Positions 1 through 9,882 of a DNA stretch of 64,000 nucleotides are shown here, piece after piece; position 1 is the stretch's first letter, and each line of letters begins with the position of its first letter. The notes under the pieces were generated by a model, which searched no databases, was not told the origin of the DNA, and was given only the letters and a program-made list of their open reading frames with translations. Source of the DNA: Acanthosepion esculentum (Eukaryota; Mollusca; Cephalopoda; Sepiida; Sepiidae); contig OZ038510.1 in the NCBI GenBank assembly GCA_964036315.1, positions 81,859,980 through 81,923,979 on the forward strand, written 5' to 3'. Made by a program: the position numbers and the translations under genes.

Positions 1-275
1 ATTTTATCAAAGAACTCCTGTTAGCAGTCAGTTTCCATTATTTGGTCACTGAGTTTCTTCTCAATTGACGTCATATTCACAGAGGCAGCAATAATTTTCC
101 GGAAACGAAACACGACACGGAATGAACATGAAGGAAACGCATTCATCCGAAGTGAAACTTACTTTTCCAGACCCCAGGACATGTCAGTTAATGCTTAATA
201 GACTTGTAGCCTGCTACCCTACTGAGCCATCGAGTGTTGAGTCAAGATAACGCTTATTTCAAATCGACTCATCAA

Positions 276-820
276 CTCTTCTTCTTCTTCTTCGTCTTCT
301 TCTTCTTCTTCTTCTTCTTCTTCTTCTTCTTCTTCTTCTTCTTCACATCATCATCATCATCATCGTCTTCATCTTCTTCTCATCATCATCATCATCATCA
401 TCATCATCTTTTTCTTCTTCTTCTACCTCTTCTCCGCCTCTTCTTCTTGTCCTTGTTCTTGTTTTCCTTCTCCTCCTTCCCTCCTCCTCCTCATCATCAT
501 TATCTTCTTTTTCCTTTCCTCCTCCTCTTTTCTTCTTCATCTTCTTCTTCTTCGCTTTTTGTTCTACTTCTCCTCCTTCTCTTCCTCCTCCTCATCAACA
601 TTATCTCCTTCTTCTTCTTCTTCTCCTTTTGTTTTCCTTCTCCTCCTTCAACGCCTCCTCGTCATCATCATTATCTTCTTCTTCTTCTTCTTCTTCTTCT
701 TCTTCTTCATCTTCTTCTTCTTCTTCCTCTCCTCCTCCGCTTTTTTTATTCTTCTTCTTATCATCATAATTCTCTTTCTCCTCCTTCTCCTCCTCCTCCT
801 CCTCATCTTCTTCTTTCTTA
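276..820 (+). repeat. CTT-rich polypyrimidine tract
   Basis: About 545 bases of almost pure pyrimidine, mostly CTT with ATC and CCT interruptions. Long open frames on both strands here are homopolymeric (Ser/Phe/Leu on plus, Lys/Arg/Glu on minus) and are by-products of the repeat, not genes. Such tracts can form triplex (H-DNA) structures. Confidence 0.95.
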
Positions 821-895
821 TGTCACATACATGGTTCTCCACAATTTCCTTTCTCGTGCTTATCTAACTGATTTTCCATTTTCTCCTTGATCTGC
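821..895 (-). mobile_element. LINE 3' end fragment (family E)
   Basis: The plus strand reads as the complement of a short motif (CTCCACAATTTCC and flanks) that recurs in this window at the 3' end of a non-LTR retrotransposon family, e.g. near 4483, 4630, 10791 and 10939. On the minus strand that motif encodes the C-terminal Lys-Leu-Trp-Arg-Ala-Met segment. Only the last few dozen codons remain, directly beside the CTT tract. Confidence 0.55.
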
Positions 896-1066
896 CCACC
901 AGTCGCTCTTGTTTCTTTTTCTTCATCATGGTCTTGCGAGTGTTAACTTCGCCAAACTGTCTTTCCTCTCTAGACATCCGATACATTTACATTGTCGCTT
1001 TCTGGTGATATACATAAATATTCCTACTTTTCCTAACCTTTTCTAGACGCTCACGTATATTATGAT

Positions 1067-1560
1067 CACCGGTTCTCAAAAGATCACCGACGTTAAGCAA
1101 CATCGAGTCTGGTCATTACCTAGATGGGTGACGGCTTGTGAATATCAGGTGTAATATACTTGGGCGTCCAGGTGGTATGGCTTACGGCCATATCACATTG
1201 AAACGCCGGTTCTCGTACGATCACCGAAGTTAAGCAACGTCGAGTATGGTCAGTACCTAGATGGGTGACCGCTTGTGAATACCAGGTCTAATATGCTTGG
1301 ACATTTCTGGTGGTATTGGTTACGGCCATATCATGTTGAAACGCCGGTTCTCGTACGATCACCGAAGTTAAGCAACGTCGAGTCTGGTCAGTACCTAGAT
1401 GGGTGACTCATTGGGGATAACAGGTGCTGTATGATCGCAGGTGGCACGGCTTCCGGTCATATTACGTTGAAAAACCGTAAGATCAACGAAGTTAAGCAAC
1501 TTCGAGCCTGGTCAGTAACTAGATGGGTAACCGCTTGGAAATACCAAGTGTTATAGGTTT
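1067..1560 (+). pseudogene. Four tandem 5S rRNA-like units
   Basis: Units lie at about 1067-1162 (5' truncated), 1180-1299, 1318-1432 and 1448-1558, each near the 119-120 nt length of 5S rRNA and separated by only about 16-20 bases. Each keeps recognisable 5S segments: CGGCCATATCA at the start, CGAAGTTAAGCAACGTCGAG (A-box region) and GTACCTAGATGGGTGAC (C-box region). Substitutions differ between units (e.g. GTGACTCATTGGGGATAACA in unit 3), so these look like retroposed or decayed copies, not functional genes. The very short spacer, conserved in sequence with the array at 62404, argues for a mobile multimer instead of an ordinary 5S cluster. Confidence 0.85.
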
Positions 1561-1640
1561 GAATGTGCTGGTGCATAACGGCGAGGAGATATCGAAAATC
1601 GGAGAGTGATGTTCAAATTCCAGTCGGGTTTGTTATATTC
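1561..1640 (+). repeat. tRNA-like tail after the 5S array
   Basis: Immediately after the fourth 5S-like unit is a segment with a tRNA B-box-like GTTCAAATTCC at 1611-1621. An analogous segment with GTTCAATTCTA follows the other 5S-like array at 62.8 kb, so the two arrays share the order 5S units then tRNA-like tail. The A-box half is poorly preserved. This suggests a composite SINE; 5S-plus-tRNA SINEs are known in other animals. Confidence 0.5.
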
Positions 1641-1727
1641 ACTTACGCGCAAATACCCCTGAGAAAGCTACCCAGCCAGCTCTTCTCCCCATAGCTAAGA
1701 CTGATTGAGGGCATAACCAACTTAGTG

Positions 1728-1857
1728 AGTTTGAGTAAGTGGATGCTGAAGCCAGGTTTAGGAGAGATATCTATAAGACAAAATTTAGTAAGAGTTACAA
1801 GTGACAGGAAATTGTGGAGAGCCATGATTGCAACGCCCTTATCATGACAGAGCACAG
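1728..1857 (+). mobile_element. LINE 3' end fragment (family E)
   Basis: Plus-strand translation gives LSKWMLKPGLGEISIRQNLV and, a few codons on, KLWRAMIA. This is the same C-terminal block seen in better copies at 4416-4526 and, on the minus strand, at 10750-11150. The copy stops at the end of that block, as expected for a 5'-truncated LINE. Confidence 0.6.
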
Positions 1858-1859
1858 AA

Positions 1860-2734
1860 GTCCTTTGATGTTTTCTATTACGTTCCTCTGTATTCGTATT
1901 ACTGTTAAAAATATCTTTTCAATGTGATATCCATTAACGTCCTCTAAAAACAAGTCCGTATAGCGTTGATCAGTTCAGAATCCCGTCTCAAGCGCTGGCC
2001 GTAATAATGCTATATTGATACGTATACATCTAGGCTATGTCATTAACTGATCGCGAGTTGTTAGAGGTGCCTGATGTATGTATAAATGTTTACGAATGCC
2101 CCAAAGAGAAATGTAATTAGACACTGATGGATCTGAACGCTCTATCATGTTTACAAATAGAGAAAGATTAAGGTAAATTCTACCCCCGAATTCCGGTTCC
2201 ATGTCTTTAAATATTGACTGTTATTTAATCTTTGCCCGCCATTGTTATTCTCTGCTGACTTTTGTGAAATCAACCAGGATGACATTTGGTAAACTCCGAC
2301 CCATGTGTCATATACTTATTAAGAACTTAACGAGAAGAACAGAAGCCAATCAAACTATCAAGCTTCCTCCCACGGGAAACGAAAGTGGGCGCGATGTGAA
2401 CGGCACACTTGTACTGACGCTATACGATCCGGAAAATGACTTTAACACAAGTTGTAAATAATGTCTAAATTGTTGTCGTAATTCCTCTTCTCTGGGGTTT
2501 GAGACAGGCGTATCCACAACTGGTGAGAAAAAAAAAGTTTATTAGGTAAATAGGTGTTCCTCTAAGAATAATATCTCTCCGTCTATGTGCCGATCATGAT
2601 TCTCCACAGCTTCCTATAATTTCTTTTTTCTATCAACAATACATTCTTTAATTTAGACCCTTGTCAGAGAGGCTAAAAATACGTGGGTTGTATCCTCTTC
2701 GGGGAAGTTATGTGTACACTGAAGTATAAACCTG
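1860..2734. other. Unassigned AT-rich sequence
   Basis: No coding, RNA or repeat feature recognised. An 86-codon open frame at 2201-2461 has no recognisable motif and no repeat of its own in the window. Confidence 0.5.
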
Positions 2735-3225
2735 TCCGCTGATTACCTGTAGACTCAGATACGTATCTAATAAGGGCGTTTGCAATCATACAGAGTCAAA
2801 TATCAACCTGACGAACATATAGACTCAAGTATAAACCCAATCAACGGTTATCGATGGATTCAAGTATAACAACTGAACAATGTTTACATATAGACTCAAG
2901 TATAAAGTCGCCCAATATTTACGTATGAACTAAAGTATTACACCGATCATTATATAGGCTCAAGTATAAAAAATGAGCATTATTTTCCGATGTATTCAAG
3001 TAAAAAACACAAAATGTTTACTTATAGACACAAGTATAAAGTCGCCCAATATTTACCTATGAACTAAAGTATTACACCGATCATTGTATAGGCTCAAGTA
3101 TAAAAAATGAGCATTATTTTTCCGTTGGATTTAAGTATAAAACATAAAATGTTTACTTATAGACTCAAGTATAAACTCTACCGGTCTTTCCCTATAGATT
3201 TAAGTATAAATTCACCGGATTAATA
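2735..3225. repeat. Minisatellite with 134-bp higher-order unit
   Basis: The core GACTCAAGTATAAA recurs every roughly 40-45 bases, with variants (GGCTCAAGTATAAA, GAACTAAAGTATTA). The block starting AGTCGCCCAATATTTAC occurs at 2906 and again at 3040, so three monomer types repeat together as a 134-bp higher-order unit, the pattern usual for satellite amplification. Confidence 0.85.
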
Positions 3226-3527
3226 ATTTTTCCGACTATATAATCGATAAACAAATAAAATTATTTTTATAAAAATACATGATACCGATACCAAAATACA
3301 ATAGAACAAAAAAAGAATCAACATATTTTAATGTAACCAGATGTACAATAATTACAAACAATGCGATGAATTATTAAAAATAATATTTCAGTCGTAAATC
3401 CCGACAAACGTTTAAATCTTATAATATATTACTGACTATGGAAAACGAAAAGAATTAAAAATAACTAGAAAAAAAATCTATAACAATTCATCAAACTCTC
3501 TTTGTCTATAAAAGTTGCTACCCAAAT

Positions 3528-3535
<8 letters not shown>

Positions 3536-3594
<59 letters not shown>
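3536..3594. repeat. (TA)n microsatellite
   Basis: Uninterrupted TA dinucleotides. It abuts the 3' end of the tRNA-headed SINE on the minus strand and may be that element's tail. Confidence 0.95.
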
Positions 3595-3598
<4 letters not shown>

Positions 3599-3865
3599 GA
3601 AATGGACAAAGTCCGACAATTATTTTAAGACATTTTTTATGTATATACATTCTTTGTATAGATAAAAAATATTTAAGTAAATGCTCTGTTTATAATAAAC
3701 AACATTTACTGGCCTGAATGTCCGAGAAATTTTCATAGAAAATATTCGTCCTCCGAGAGGAATCGAACTTGTATCCTATACGGAACCGTCATATAGCCTG
3801 ATGTGCCGTAACCGATTGGGCCACAGAGAAGCGTTCGGTTAGCAAGGTCGTTTTTACTGTCTTTA
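3595..3865 (-). mobile_element. tRNA-headed SINE (family T2)
   Basis: On the minus strand a tRNA-like head covers about 3747-3830, with A-box TGGCCCAATCGGTTACGGCA and B-box GTTCGATTCCTC in the right order and spacing. It resembles tRNA-Arg most, judged by eye. A body with the block GGACATTCAGGCC follows, then a region shared with repeats at 3946-4112, 9240-9400, 9876-10170 and 10187-10260. The 3' end meets (TA)n. Confidence 0.65.
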
Positions 3866-3945
3866 AACTACAATCTTCCATGAATCTCTCACGTACATTC
3901 ATATCTGCTCAATGCGTATCCAAATGTAAACAAATGACGTCACAC

Positions 3946-4112
3946 ATTATGAAATGGACAAAGTCCGACAATTATTTTAAGACATTTCTATGTTTATACA
4001 TTATTTTTATAGATACAAATATTTAAGTAAATGCTCTGTTTATAATAAACAGTATTAAACAACATTTACCGGGCTGAATGTCCGAGAAATTTTCATAGAA
4101 AATATTCAGCCT
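3946..4112 (-). mobile_element. Headless copy of SINE T2 body
   Basis: From 3946 the sequence repeats the body of the element at 3595-3745 almost base for base (GAAATGGACAAAGTCCGACA onward). The similarity ends near 4112, before the tRNA-like head, where LINE sequence begins. Confidence 0.75.
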
Positions 4113-4526
4113 CAGACACACTGAAGAGAGTACTAAACTCTTATGTAATATCAGTGCTCCTATATGACAGTTAATTCTGGACAATCTCTTCACAGATGAA
4201 GAAGAAACTTGAAGCCAGAGGAATGTGGTTCCACAGAAGAATAATGAGAATACTATGGACCGAACATATGAACAATGAAGATGTTTTAGAGAAAATGGAA
4301 TATAAAACGAATACTTATATATAACATCAAGAGGAGACAGTTGACATTTAGAGAGCACATAATGAGGAAAGAGGGCTTGGAAGATTTGATACTCACAGGA
4401 GAGGTTGAAGGCAAGAATCAAGGTTTAGGAGATATAACAAAAAGAGCAGATTTATTAAGAGCTACAAAGGAGCGGAAATTCTGGAGAGCCATGATCGCCA
4501 ACGTCCTGAAGAGACACGGCACATAG
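4113..4526 (+). mobile_element. LINE 3' end, endonuclease-reverse transcriptase family E
   Basis: Plus-strand translation, with one or two frame breaks, gives the post-RT C-terminal region of a non-LTR retrotransposon: KRVLNSYVISVLLYDS, then MKKKLEARGMWFHRRIMRIL, then HIMRKEGLEDLILTGEVEG, then LGDITKRADLLRATKERKFW and a stop after the LKRHGT block. This pattern is common in invertebrate proteins annotated endonuclease-reverse transcriptase; I cannot decide between RTE and Jockey-type clades. An in-frame stop and frame breaks show it is inactive. The end is extended by tandem copies. Confidence 0.75.
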
Positions 4527-4830
4527 AAAAATAGAAGAACGAACTTGAGTAAATGGATGGCGGAAGAAGTTTTAGGAGAGATAACAAAAAGAGAAAATTT
4601 ATTAAGAGCTACAAAGGAGAAGAAATTGTGGAGAGCCATGATTGCCAACGTCCTGAAGAAACACGGCACACAGAAAAAATAGAAGAATGATATTGTGTAA
4701 ATGGGTGGCGGAACAAGGTTCAGGAGAGGTAACAAAAAGAGTAAATTTATTAAGAGCTACAAAGGAAAGGAAATTGTGGAAGGCCATGATCGTCAACTAA
4801 CTGAAGAGTCACGGCACATAGAAAAAGTAG
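4416..4830 (+). repeat. Three tandem 147-148-bp LINE 3' modules
   Basis: The block GGAGAGCCATGAT occurs at 4483 and 4630, and in altered form at 4778, spacings of 147 and 148 bases. Each unit encodes the same LINE C-terminal stretch (LGEI/VTKR ... LLRATK ... LWRAMIAN). A similar three-unit array in opposite orientation lies at 10750-11150. Confidence 0.85.
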
Positions 4831-5160
4831 AAAAACGAGCTTATCAGTACTCCTATATGGCAGTGAATGCTGGATAATCTCCTCACAGATGAAGAAGAGA
4901 CTTGAATCAAGAAAAACAAAGGAAAGAGTACTGAATTGTTATGTAATATCAGTCCTCCGATTTGGCAGTGAATGCTGGAAAATCTTCTCACAGATGAAGA
5001 AGATACTTGAAGCAAGAAAAACAAAGAAAAGAGTAATGAACTGTCAGGTAATATCTGTGCATCTATATAACACTAAATGCTGGACAGTCTTCTTACAGAT
5101 GAAGAAGAGACTTGAGGCAACAGAAATGTGTTTCTTTAGAAGAATGCATGGACTAAACAT
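4831..5160 (+). repeat. Three tandem 105-bp LINE modules
   Basis: The block CAGTGAATGCTGG recurs at 4861, 4966 and, as CACTAAATGCTGG, 5071: exact 105-base spacing (35 codons). Each unit encodes the CW-x-I/V-F/S-S/L-QMKK segment of the family E LINE, and the frame stays open through the last two units (4889-5164). This segment lies upstream of the module repeated at 4416-4830 in the parent protein. Confidence 0.85.
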
Positions 5161-5450
5161 TTGAATAATGTGTAAATTTTAAGGAAAATCGAGACAAAAA
5201 GACGCTTATACTTAGCCTCAGAAAGGAACGTTTGAAATTACTAGGACTTATAGTGAAGAAAGAATGTTTGGAAAATTTGACAATCAAAGGACATATTGCA
5301 AGCAAAAGGTCAATAGGAAAACAGCAAGTAAGCTACCTACCAAACTTGCATAATGAAAGGGATGGAAAAAGAAAGAATTCTAAGCGGTAAAAGTATAGGG
5401 TATTGTGGAGAGCCATGATCGGCCAAGCCTTGAAAGGACAATTAGAAGGG
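5161..5450 (+). mobile_element. Decayed LINE family E 3' end
   Basis: Continues the element above with frameshifted remnants of the His-Met-Arg-Lys-Glu region and ends at a copy of the GGAGAGCCATGATC block near 5408. No frame is open for long. Confidence 0.55.
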
Positions 5451-5559
5451 AGGAAATTTCATTTATTTTTGTCTCTTGGTGTTAACTTTTTTTTGCTTGT
5501 ATTAATAAAGTCTAATTCAGTTTATTATTTACATTCGTAAGCTCGCTCATTCATATGAG

Positions 5560-6620
5560 AATTTAATTTTTTTTTTTAGCATTTCACTCCATTCAAAGCA
5601 ACAAAGTATCTAAGACGCAAGAGGTTACTGAGTGTGGGAGAATATAAGAAAACTAAAATAAAATAACAGGAAATCAGGAGAAAGAAAATAACGGCGATTC
5701 ATTAAAATCTTTGAAGATCAAAGTAAACTGGAAAGTAAGGAAGAGAGTTCCTCAAGAGAGAATTGAGTCAGAAAAAACCGTTAGCGTAGAACTTACAGTA
5801 ACATTTAGACATTTCAGTTGTAAAATGATGAGACATAATTGCCAATCTAGTACTGAGCTTAGCTTCGTAAAGTCTAGGTACCAAAGAACATAGCTCATCA
5901 AAACAATTACCATGAAGATACTTATCAGATTAAGAGACTGTTATCATAGACTTACGGTTACATCTAACCATTTCAACTGTAAAATGATGAGACCTATCTG
6001 CCAATCTAGTACTGCTCTTAAATTCATAAATTGTAAGTACCAAAGAGGATAGCTCATCAAAACAATTACCATGAACATACTTATCAGATTCAGAAACTTT
6101 TAGCATAGAGCTAATGATTACATCTAGCCATTTCAACTGTAAAATGATGAGACCTAACTGCCAATCTAGTACTGCTCTTAAATTCATAAAGTCTAGGTAC
6201 CAAAGAGGATAACTCATCAGAACAATTACTATGAACATACTTATCAGATTAAGACCCTGTCAGCATAGAACGTACGATTACATCTAGCCATTTCAACTGT
6301 AAAATGATGAGACGTAACTGCTACAATAAGTCGATTGCCCATTAGAACAAGTACAATGAAATTATTTACAGAAAATCACAGGGTAGCCACGTTATGGCGG
6401 TAGAAAATTGACCGAGGTAGAGATAGCAGGTTAGGACCAATAACTTTGGAGATTCGTCTTTGGATTTTATCAAGAATTTCTAAATACATAGCAAAAGTAC
6501 CAGACCAGATGTAACAGAAATATTCAAAGCATAAACGAATGGTAAACTTAAATATGTAAGATAGATTCTGGCAAGAATAAAATGTCTGGCACGACACAGT
6601 CAACTAATTTTCCTAGCAGC
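5560..6620 (-). mobile_element. LINE 3' end, Jockey/X-element-like family J
   Basis: The minus strand encodes the C-terminal tail typical of Jockey-like reverse transcriptases: LDKIQRRISKVIGPNLLSL, a His-Asn-Val-Ala block, then repeated F/YVHGNCFDELSSLV and RLADRSHHFTVEMVRCN segments, ending with a 3' UTR containing the complement of TTGCTTTGAATGGAGTGAAA. Frames are broken. An internal segment is tandemly repeated (see next entry). Closely related copies lie at 49.7, 56 and 60 kb (minus) and 15.7 and 63 kb (plus). Confidence 0.75.
5780..6330 (-). repeat. Three tandem 159-bp units inside LINE family J
   Basis: The block CAAAACAATTACCATGAA occurs at 5899 and 6058 and, with one change, at about 6218: periods of 159 and 160 bases, or 53 codons. 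The unit codes for the HGN..DE.SSLV to HFTVEM segment. The same unit is repeated at 60180-60750. Confidence 0.9.
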
Positions 6621-7280
6621 AGACTTTGCAATGAATTCAATATCATCTTGGTAATTTTTGATAATTTTGCGATATTCCTCCTTTGAACAACAAATATGAA
6701 AATCCGATGTATTTATTCTGCTTAAATTTTATTTTTCCTTAAATTTCAGAATTGTACTTTTAGTTCAGATTAAAAGATAAAGTTATACAGACAGATTACA
6801 CGTTAAGTTTTAAGCTCATTACATCGAGAATCTATATAGATAAGCAGTATTGCCTAAAATATGTCAATAATACGAGAGAAGAATTTTATTTTTGGCTCAG
6901 CATTCATTTCTGCAGTTTTGTCTCAGTGTTGTTCGTAGTTGTTGAGTAACTACAGCGAGTTTCGATCAACTGTGAGCTTAATCAGCACACGGGACTGAAC
7001 TATTGACAATACTTCAAGGCCAGTAATGGCACGACATCGTTAGGCAGAGGGATCTCCAGACTAAACACAGGATGGAGGTTTCCCCAAAACTGAATCAACG
7101 GCCGAATGTCGGATGACATTGGCTGTGTTCTGATCAGGAGTGTGGTGAACTTTGCCAGCCCTCTTTTGAGTAAGACAAGCCGGGGATGAATGAATGTCTA
7201 CCGACACATGCGGACGAATTTGGATAGGTGCTTACCTTGTCAAGGTCCCTACGACCACAACCGCTCATGGGAATGATGAT
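6621..7280. other. Unassigned sequence
   Basis: No recognised gene. The stretch 7000-7280 has balanced base composition and ends directly at an (ATT)n tract, which could be the tail of an unrecognised non-LTR copy, but I see no second copy in the window. Confidence 0.4.
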
Positions 7281-7281
7281 A

Positions 7282-7325
<44 letters not shown>
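7281..7325. repeat. (ATT)n microsatellite
   Basis: About fourteen ATT repeats without interruption. Confidence 0.95.
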
Positions 7326-7326
<1 letters not shown>

Positions 7327-8120
7327 GTCATAAGACAATGAACTTTAATCCCTAGCTACAGACGCCTCCTTAGTTACATTTTTGTTTCATCAACACGCAC
7401 AAAACCGTAACGTAGTTTATACTGCAGCTATGCTTATATACAGTTCCTGGAAGAGAACGTATATTCTGGTGTGATCGACAGTTGAACTAAGCCATTATGC
7501 TAAAAAGATCTCGGTCACGATGACTAGAGACTTCGTGCTAGCAGAATCAGTGATGGCTTCTGAAAATTTGATCTACCCAATTTCACTTTCAATGCTTGCT
7601 TTTTATGGCACGGTGCCTCATGTTGATATGAAGAGATCAATGTCTGCTAAGAAGGCAAGCACATCACCGTTGCAGGCACATGCTCGGACAAATTTGCGTT
7701 TCTTGATAATCCACAGAGTCAACTCGCGTTTTGTACTGTAATAATGCTGAACAGACTTTGATTTCAGTTCATTGGGTGCATTATCTGATACCTGATTATC
7801 AGTAGTTGTAACGTTCACGCGAGCAAGATCCATCGACAGGTTCCGAACGGTATTGTCTACTCAATGTCGCTAAGAATTGTAGACTCGAACCTAAGTTTTC
7901 AGACAATTTCCATCTGTGTTTCGCATTAGGATTCTGTCCCCTCCTTTGATTTCATCGCCTCCTTGCCAAATTGGCAATGGCGAGGTTTGAATGCGTAATA
8001 ACGTTCTAGCCACTTGTTCGAAAATCCTGGCAACTTTCAAAATAGAGCGAAGAAACTTTCATTTTACTTTTTTTAAAAATATTTTTCAAAAGTTAGATAA
8101 TCATTTAGTTTTCTTTTATT
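7326..8120. other. Unassigned sequence
   Basis: Overlapping open frames of 71-73 codons at 7520-7741 (plus) and 7618-7833 (minus) show no recognisable domain. Nothing else identified. Confidence 0.45.
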
Positions 8121-8124
8121 AAAA

Positions 8125-8180
8125 TACCATGACCCTTCAGGATGTACGCGATCATAGCTCTTCACAGCTTCCTTTTCTTT
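8125..8180 (-). mobile_element. LINE family E 3' end scrap
   Basis: The plus strand reads CCATGACCCTTCAGGATGTA followed by CGATCATAGCTCTTCACAGC, a diverged complement of the 3' end block of the family E LINE (compare 10911-10960). Confidence 0.5.
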
Positions 8181-8214
8181 TATTTTCTGTGAATTTTTTG
8201 GGAACTATTATATT

Positions 8215-8450
8215 TAACAGCCCCCCCCCCCTCACGAGGGATGTATCTGGCACAAGGCCAAGTTTACCGTGGGTTCTCCGAGCTCGTAGGCTCGGCCAAA
8301 AATATTTCCTTTAAACCAGCATAAACGGCTTCAGGGTCTGTCTACCGCCACTGACGAAACTTTGCCCTTCGTCAAAGCCTCGTCCGGATTCCTCTCTGCT
8401 CAAGGCAGAGAGTTTGACAGTAATGAACAGTTCTTGGGAACGAGAGTGAA
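8215..8450. repeat. Dispersed repeat R8 (GAGCTCGTAGGCTCGGCC)
   Basis: Contains GGCACAAGGCCAAGTTTA and TCCGAGCTCGTAGGCTCGGC, also present with small changes at 37350-37520 (GGCACAAGACCGAGTATAAT, TCCGAGCCCGTAGGCTCGGC). GCTCGTAGGCTCGGC can form a short hairpin. A related CACAAGGTCG element is part of the 52-kb tandem array. Confidence 0.7.
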
Positions 8451-8459
8451 TTGTTGGTT

Positions 8460-9060
8460 TCTTCATGGTTTTACCACAAATACAGTCCTTCTCTTATACT
8501 GATTTTTAACCAAAGCTAGATATTCCTGGCTGTATTTATGTCGCTTAGTATTTGTTTTAGTTATATTTTCGGAATCTGCTCTTTCTTTTTTTCTTTTTTT
8601 TAATAACTCTGTATATAGGATTCGCACAGATATAAAACTGGTCACTTAGTTAATTGAAGTAGTTTTCAGGATCTGGACTCTAGAGTTACGTAGACGGGCC
8701 TTCCAACAATCTCTCCGTCCACTCGTCAGGGTATACAGTCGCATTTATACTGAGTTAAAAAATTACTTAAGCATTTTTCATTGGTACTTTTTCTTCTTCT
8801 TTCATTGTGTGTGAGTGTGACTGTGTTTGTGTGTACGCGCGCGCTCGTGTGTGAGTGGGCGTGTGCATGTGCATGCCTCACCTGCGCATGTGTGTCTGGG
8901 TGAACATGTAGAATTTCGTAGATGTTCCTCCTTTTCGTCTTTTTTCTTGTCGTTTTATACTTTCTCCTTATTTTAATCTCTTTCAACTTTGAGGGTCTGA
9001 CAAACTATGAAAAAATAAATGCTTGTTCGTTCCTCACCAATTAAAATATTATTTATTATT
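8460..9060. other. Unassigned sequence with GT-rich patch
   Basis: A GT/GC-rich alternating purine-pyrimidine patch lies at about 8808-8860 (GTGTGTACGCGCGCGCTCGT). Otherwise nothing recognised. Confidence 0.5.
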
Positions 9061-9239
9061 AATATAAATGTTACCTCTAGTTTTTTTTAGAACGACTATT
9101 GCTATTCACTATACAGCGTTACATATATAGCAAAGTATAAATTACTATTTTTAAACAACAAATCTTCGCCGGTTTTTCTCGAACGTTCATATCTGCTCAC
9201 GAAACGTAACTTAACGTAAACATTGACAACATATTACGA

Positions 9240-9440
9240 TATGAATTAAATCCGACAATTATTTAATATATTTCCTGTTTATACGTTAATTTAATAGATA
9301 CAATTTATTTAAGTAAATGTTCTATTTTTTAAAATAAACATTATTAATTGCATTTACCGGACTGAATGTTTGAGAAATTTGAAAAAGTTAAATGTAATTA
9401 AATCCGTTTATTTAAAAAAACAGAGCTCTACGTATTTAAT
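9240..9440 (-). mobile_element. Diverged SINE T2 body copy
   Basis: Repeats the order seen at 3946-4110 (AATCCGACAATTATTTAA, AAGTAAATG..CTA, CATTTACCGGACTGAATG) with many substitutions. The following bases to 9470 run in the opposite sense, giving a partial inverted repeat. Confidence 0.6.
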
Positions 9441-9488
9441 ATATCTATTAAAATAACGTATAAACAGAAACTATATATATATATATAT

Positions 9489-9735
9489 AATTATTATTAT
9501 AAAGAAAACGAATCCTTAAAAGACAATGAGGTGATATTTATTTTGTTCGGGTCGGAAAATTCGACCCCTGCTCTTCAAGACTCATTACACAAATATAATA
9601 GGTTTATATATATAGGTTTATATACGTAGGATTATGTTTGTGTAATGAGGTCCGAAGAGTCGAATTTTCCGACCTTAACAAAATAAATATCACCTCATGT
9701 GATTTTAAGGATTCATTTTCTTTATAATAATAATT
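9489..9735. mobile_element. 247-bp near-palindromic (foldback/MITE-like) element
   Basis: The left arm (about 9489-9595) and right arm (about 9630-9735) are inverted copies: AATTATTATTATAAAGAAAA against the complement of TTTTCTTTATAATAATAATT, and GAGGTGATATTTATTTTGTT against its complement AACAAAATAAATATCACCTC. The spacer of about 35 bases holds TATATAGG repeats. There is no coding capacity. Confidence 0.9.
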
Positions 9736-9819
9736 ATTATTGCTCTGTCTCTGACATAGAGCTCTCCATTGATCTATATCCTTTTGGAAATATCCCTACC
9801 GATTACTAATATTATCATT

Positions 9820-9837
<18 letters not shown>

Positions 9838-9880
<43 letters not shown>
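9838..9880. repeat. (TA)n microsatellite
   Basis: TA dinucleotide run directly beside the inverted repeat that starts near 9876. Confidence 0.95.

Positions 9881-9882
<2 letters not shown>

Noticed and set aside
234..890. Open frame of 218 codons rich in Ser, Phe and Leu
   Set aside because: It is a reading of the CTT tract; all other frames over the tract are also open and equally low in complexity.
1067..1560. Functional 5S rRNA gene cluster
   Set aside because: Units carry different substitutions, one is truncated, and spacers are only about 20 bases. Better read as pseudogenes or a SINE-like multimer.
7520..7833. Overlapping 71-73-codon frames on both strands
   Set aside because: No motif, overlapping on opposite strands, and length within chance expectation.
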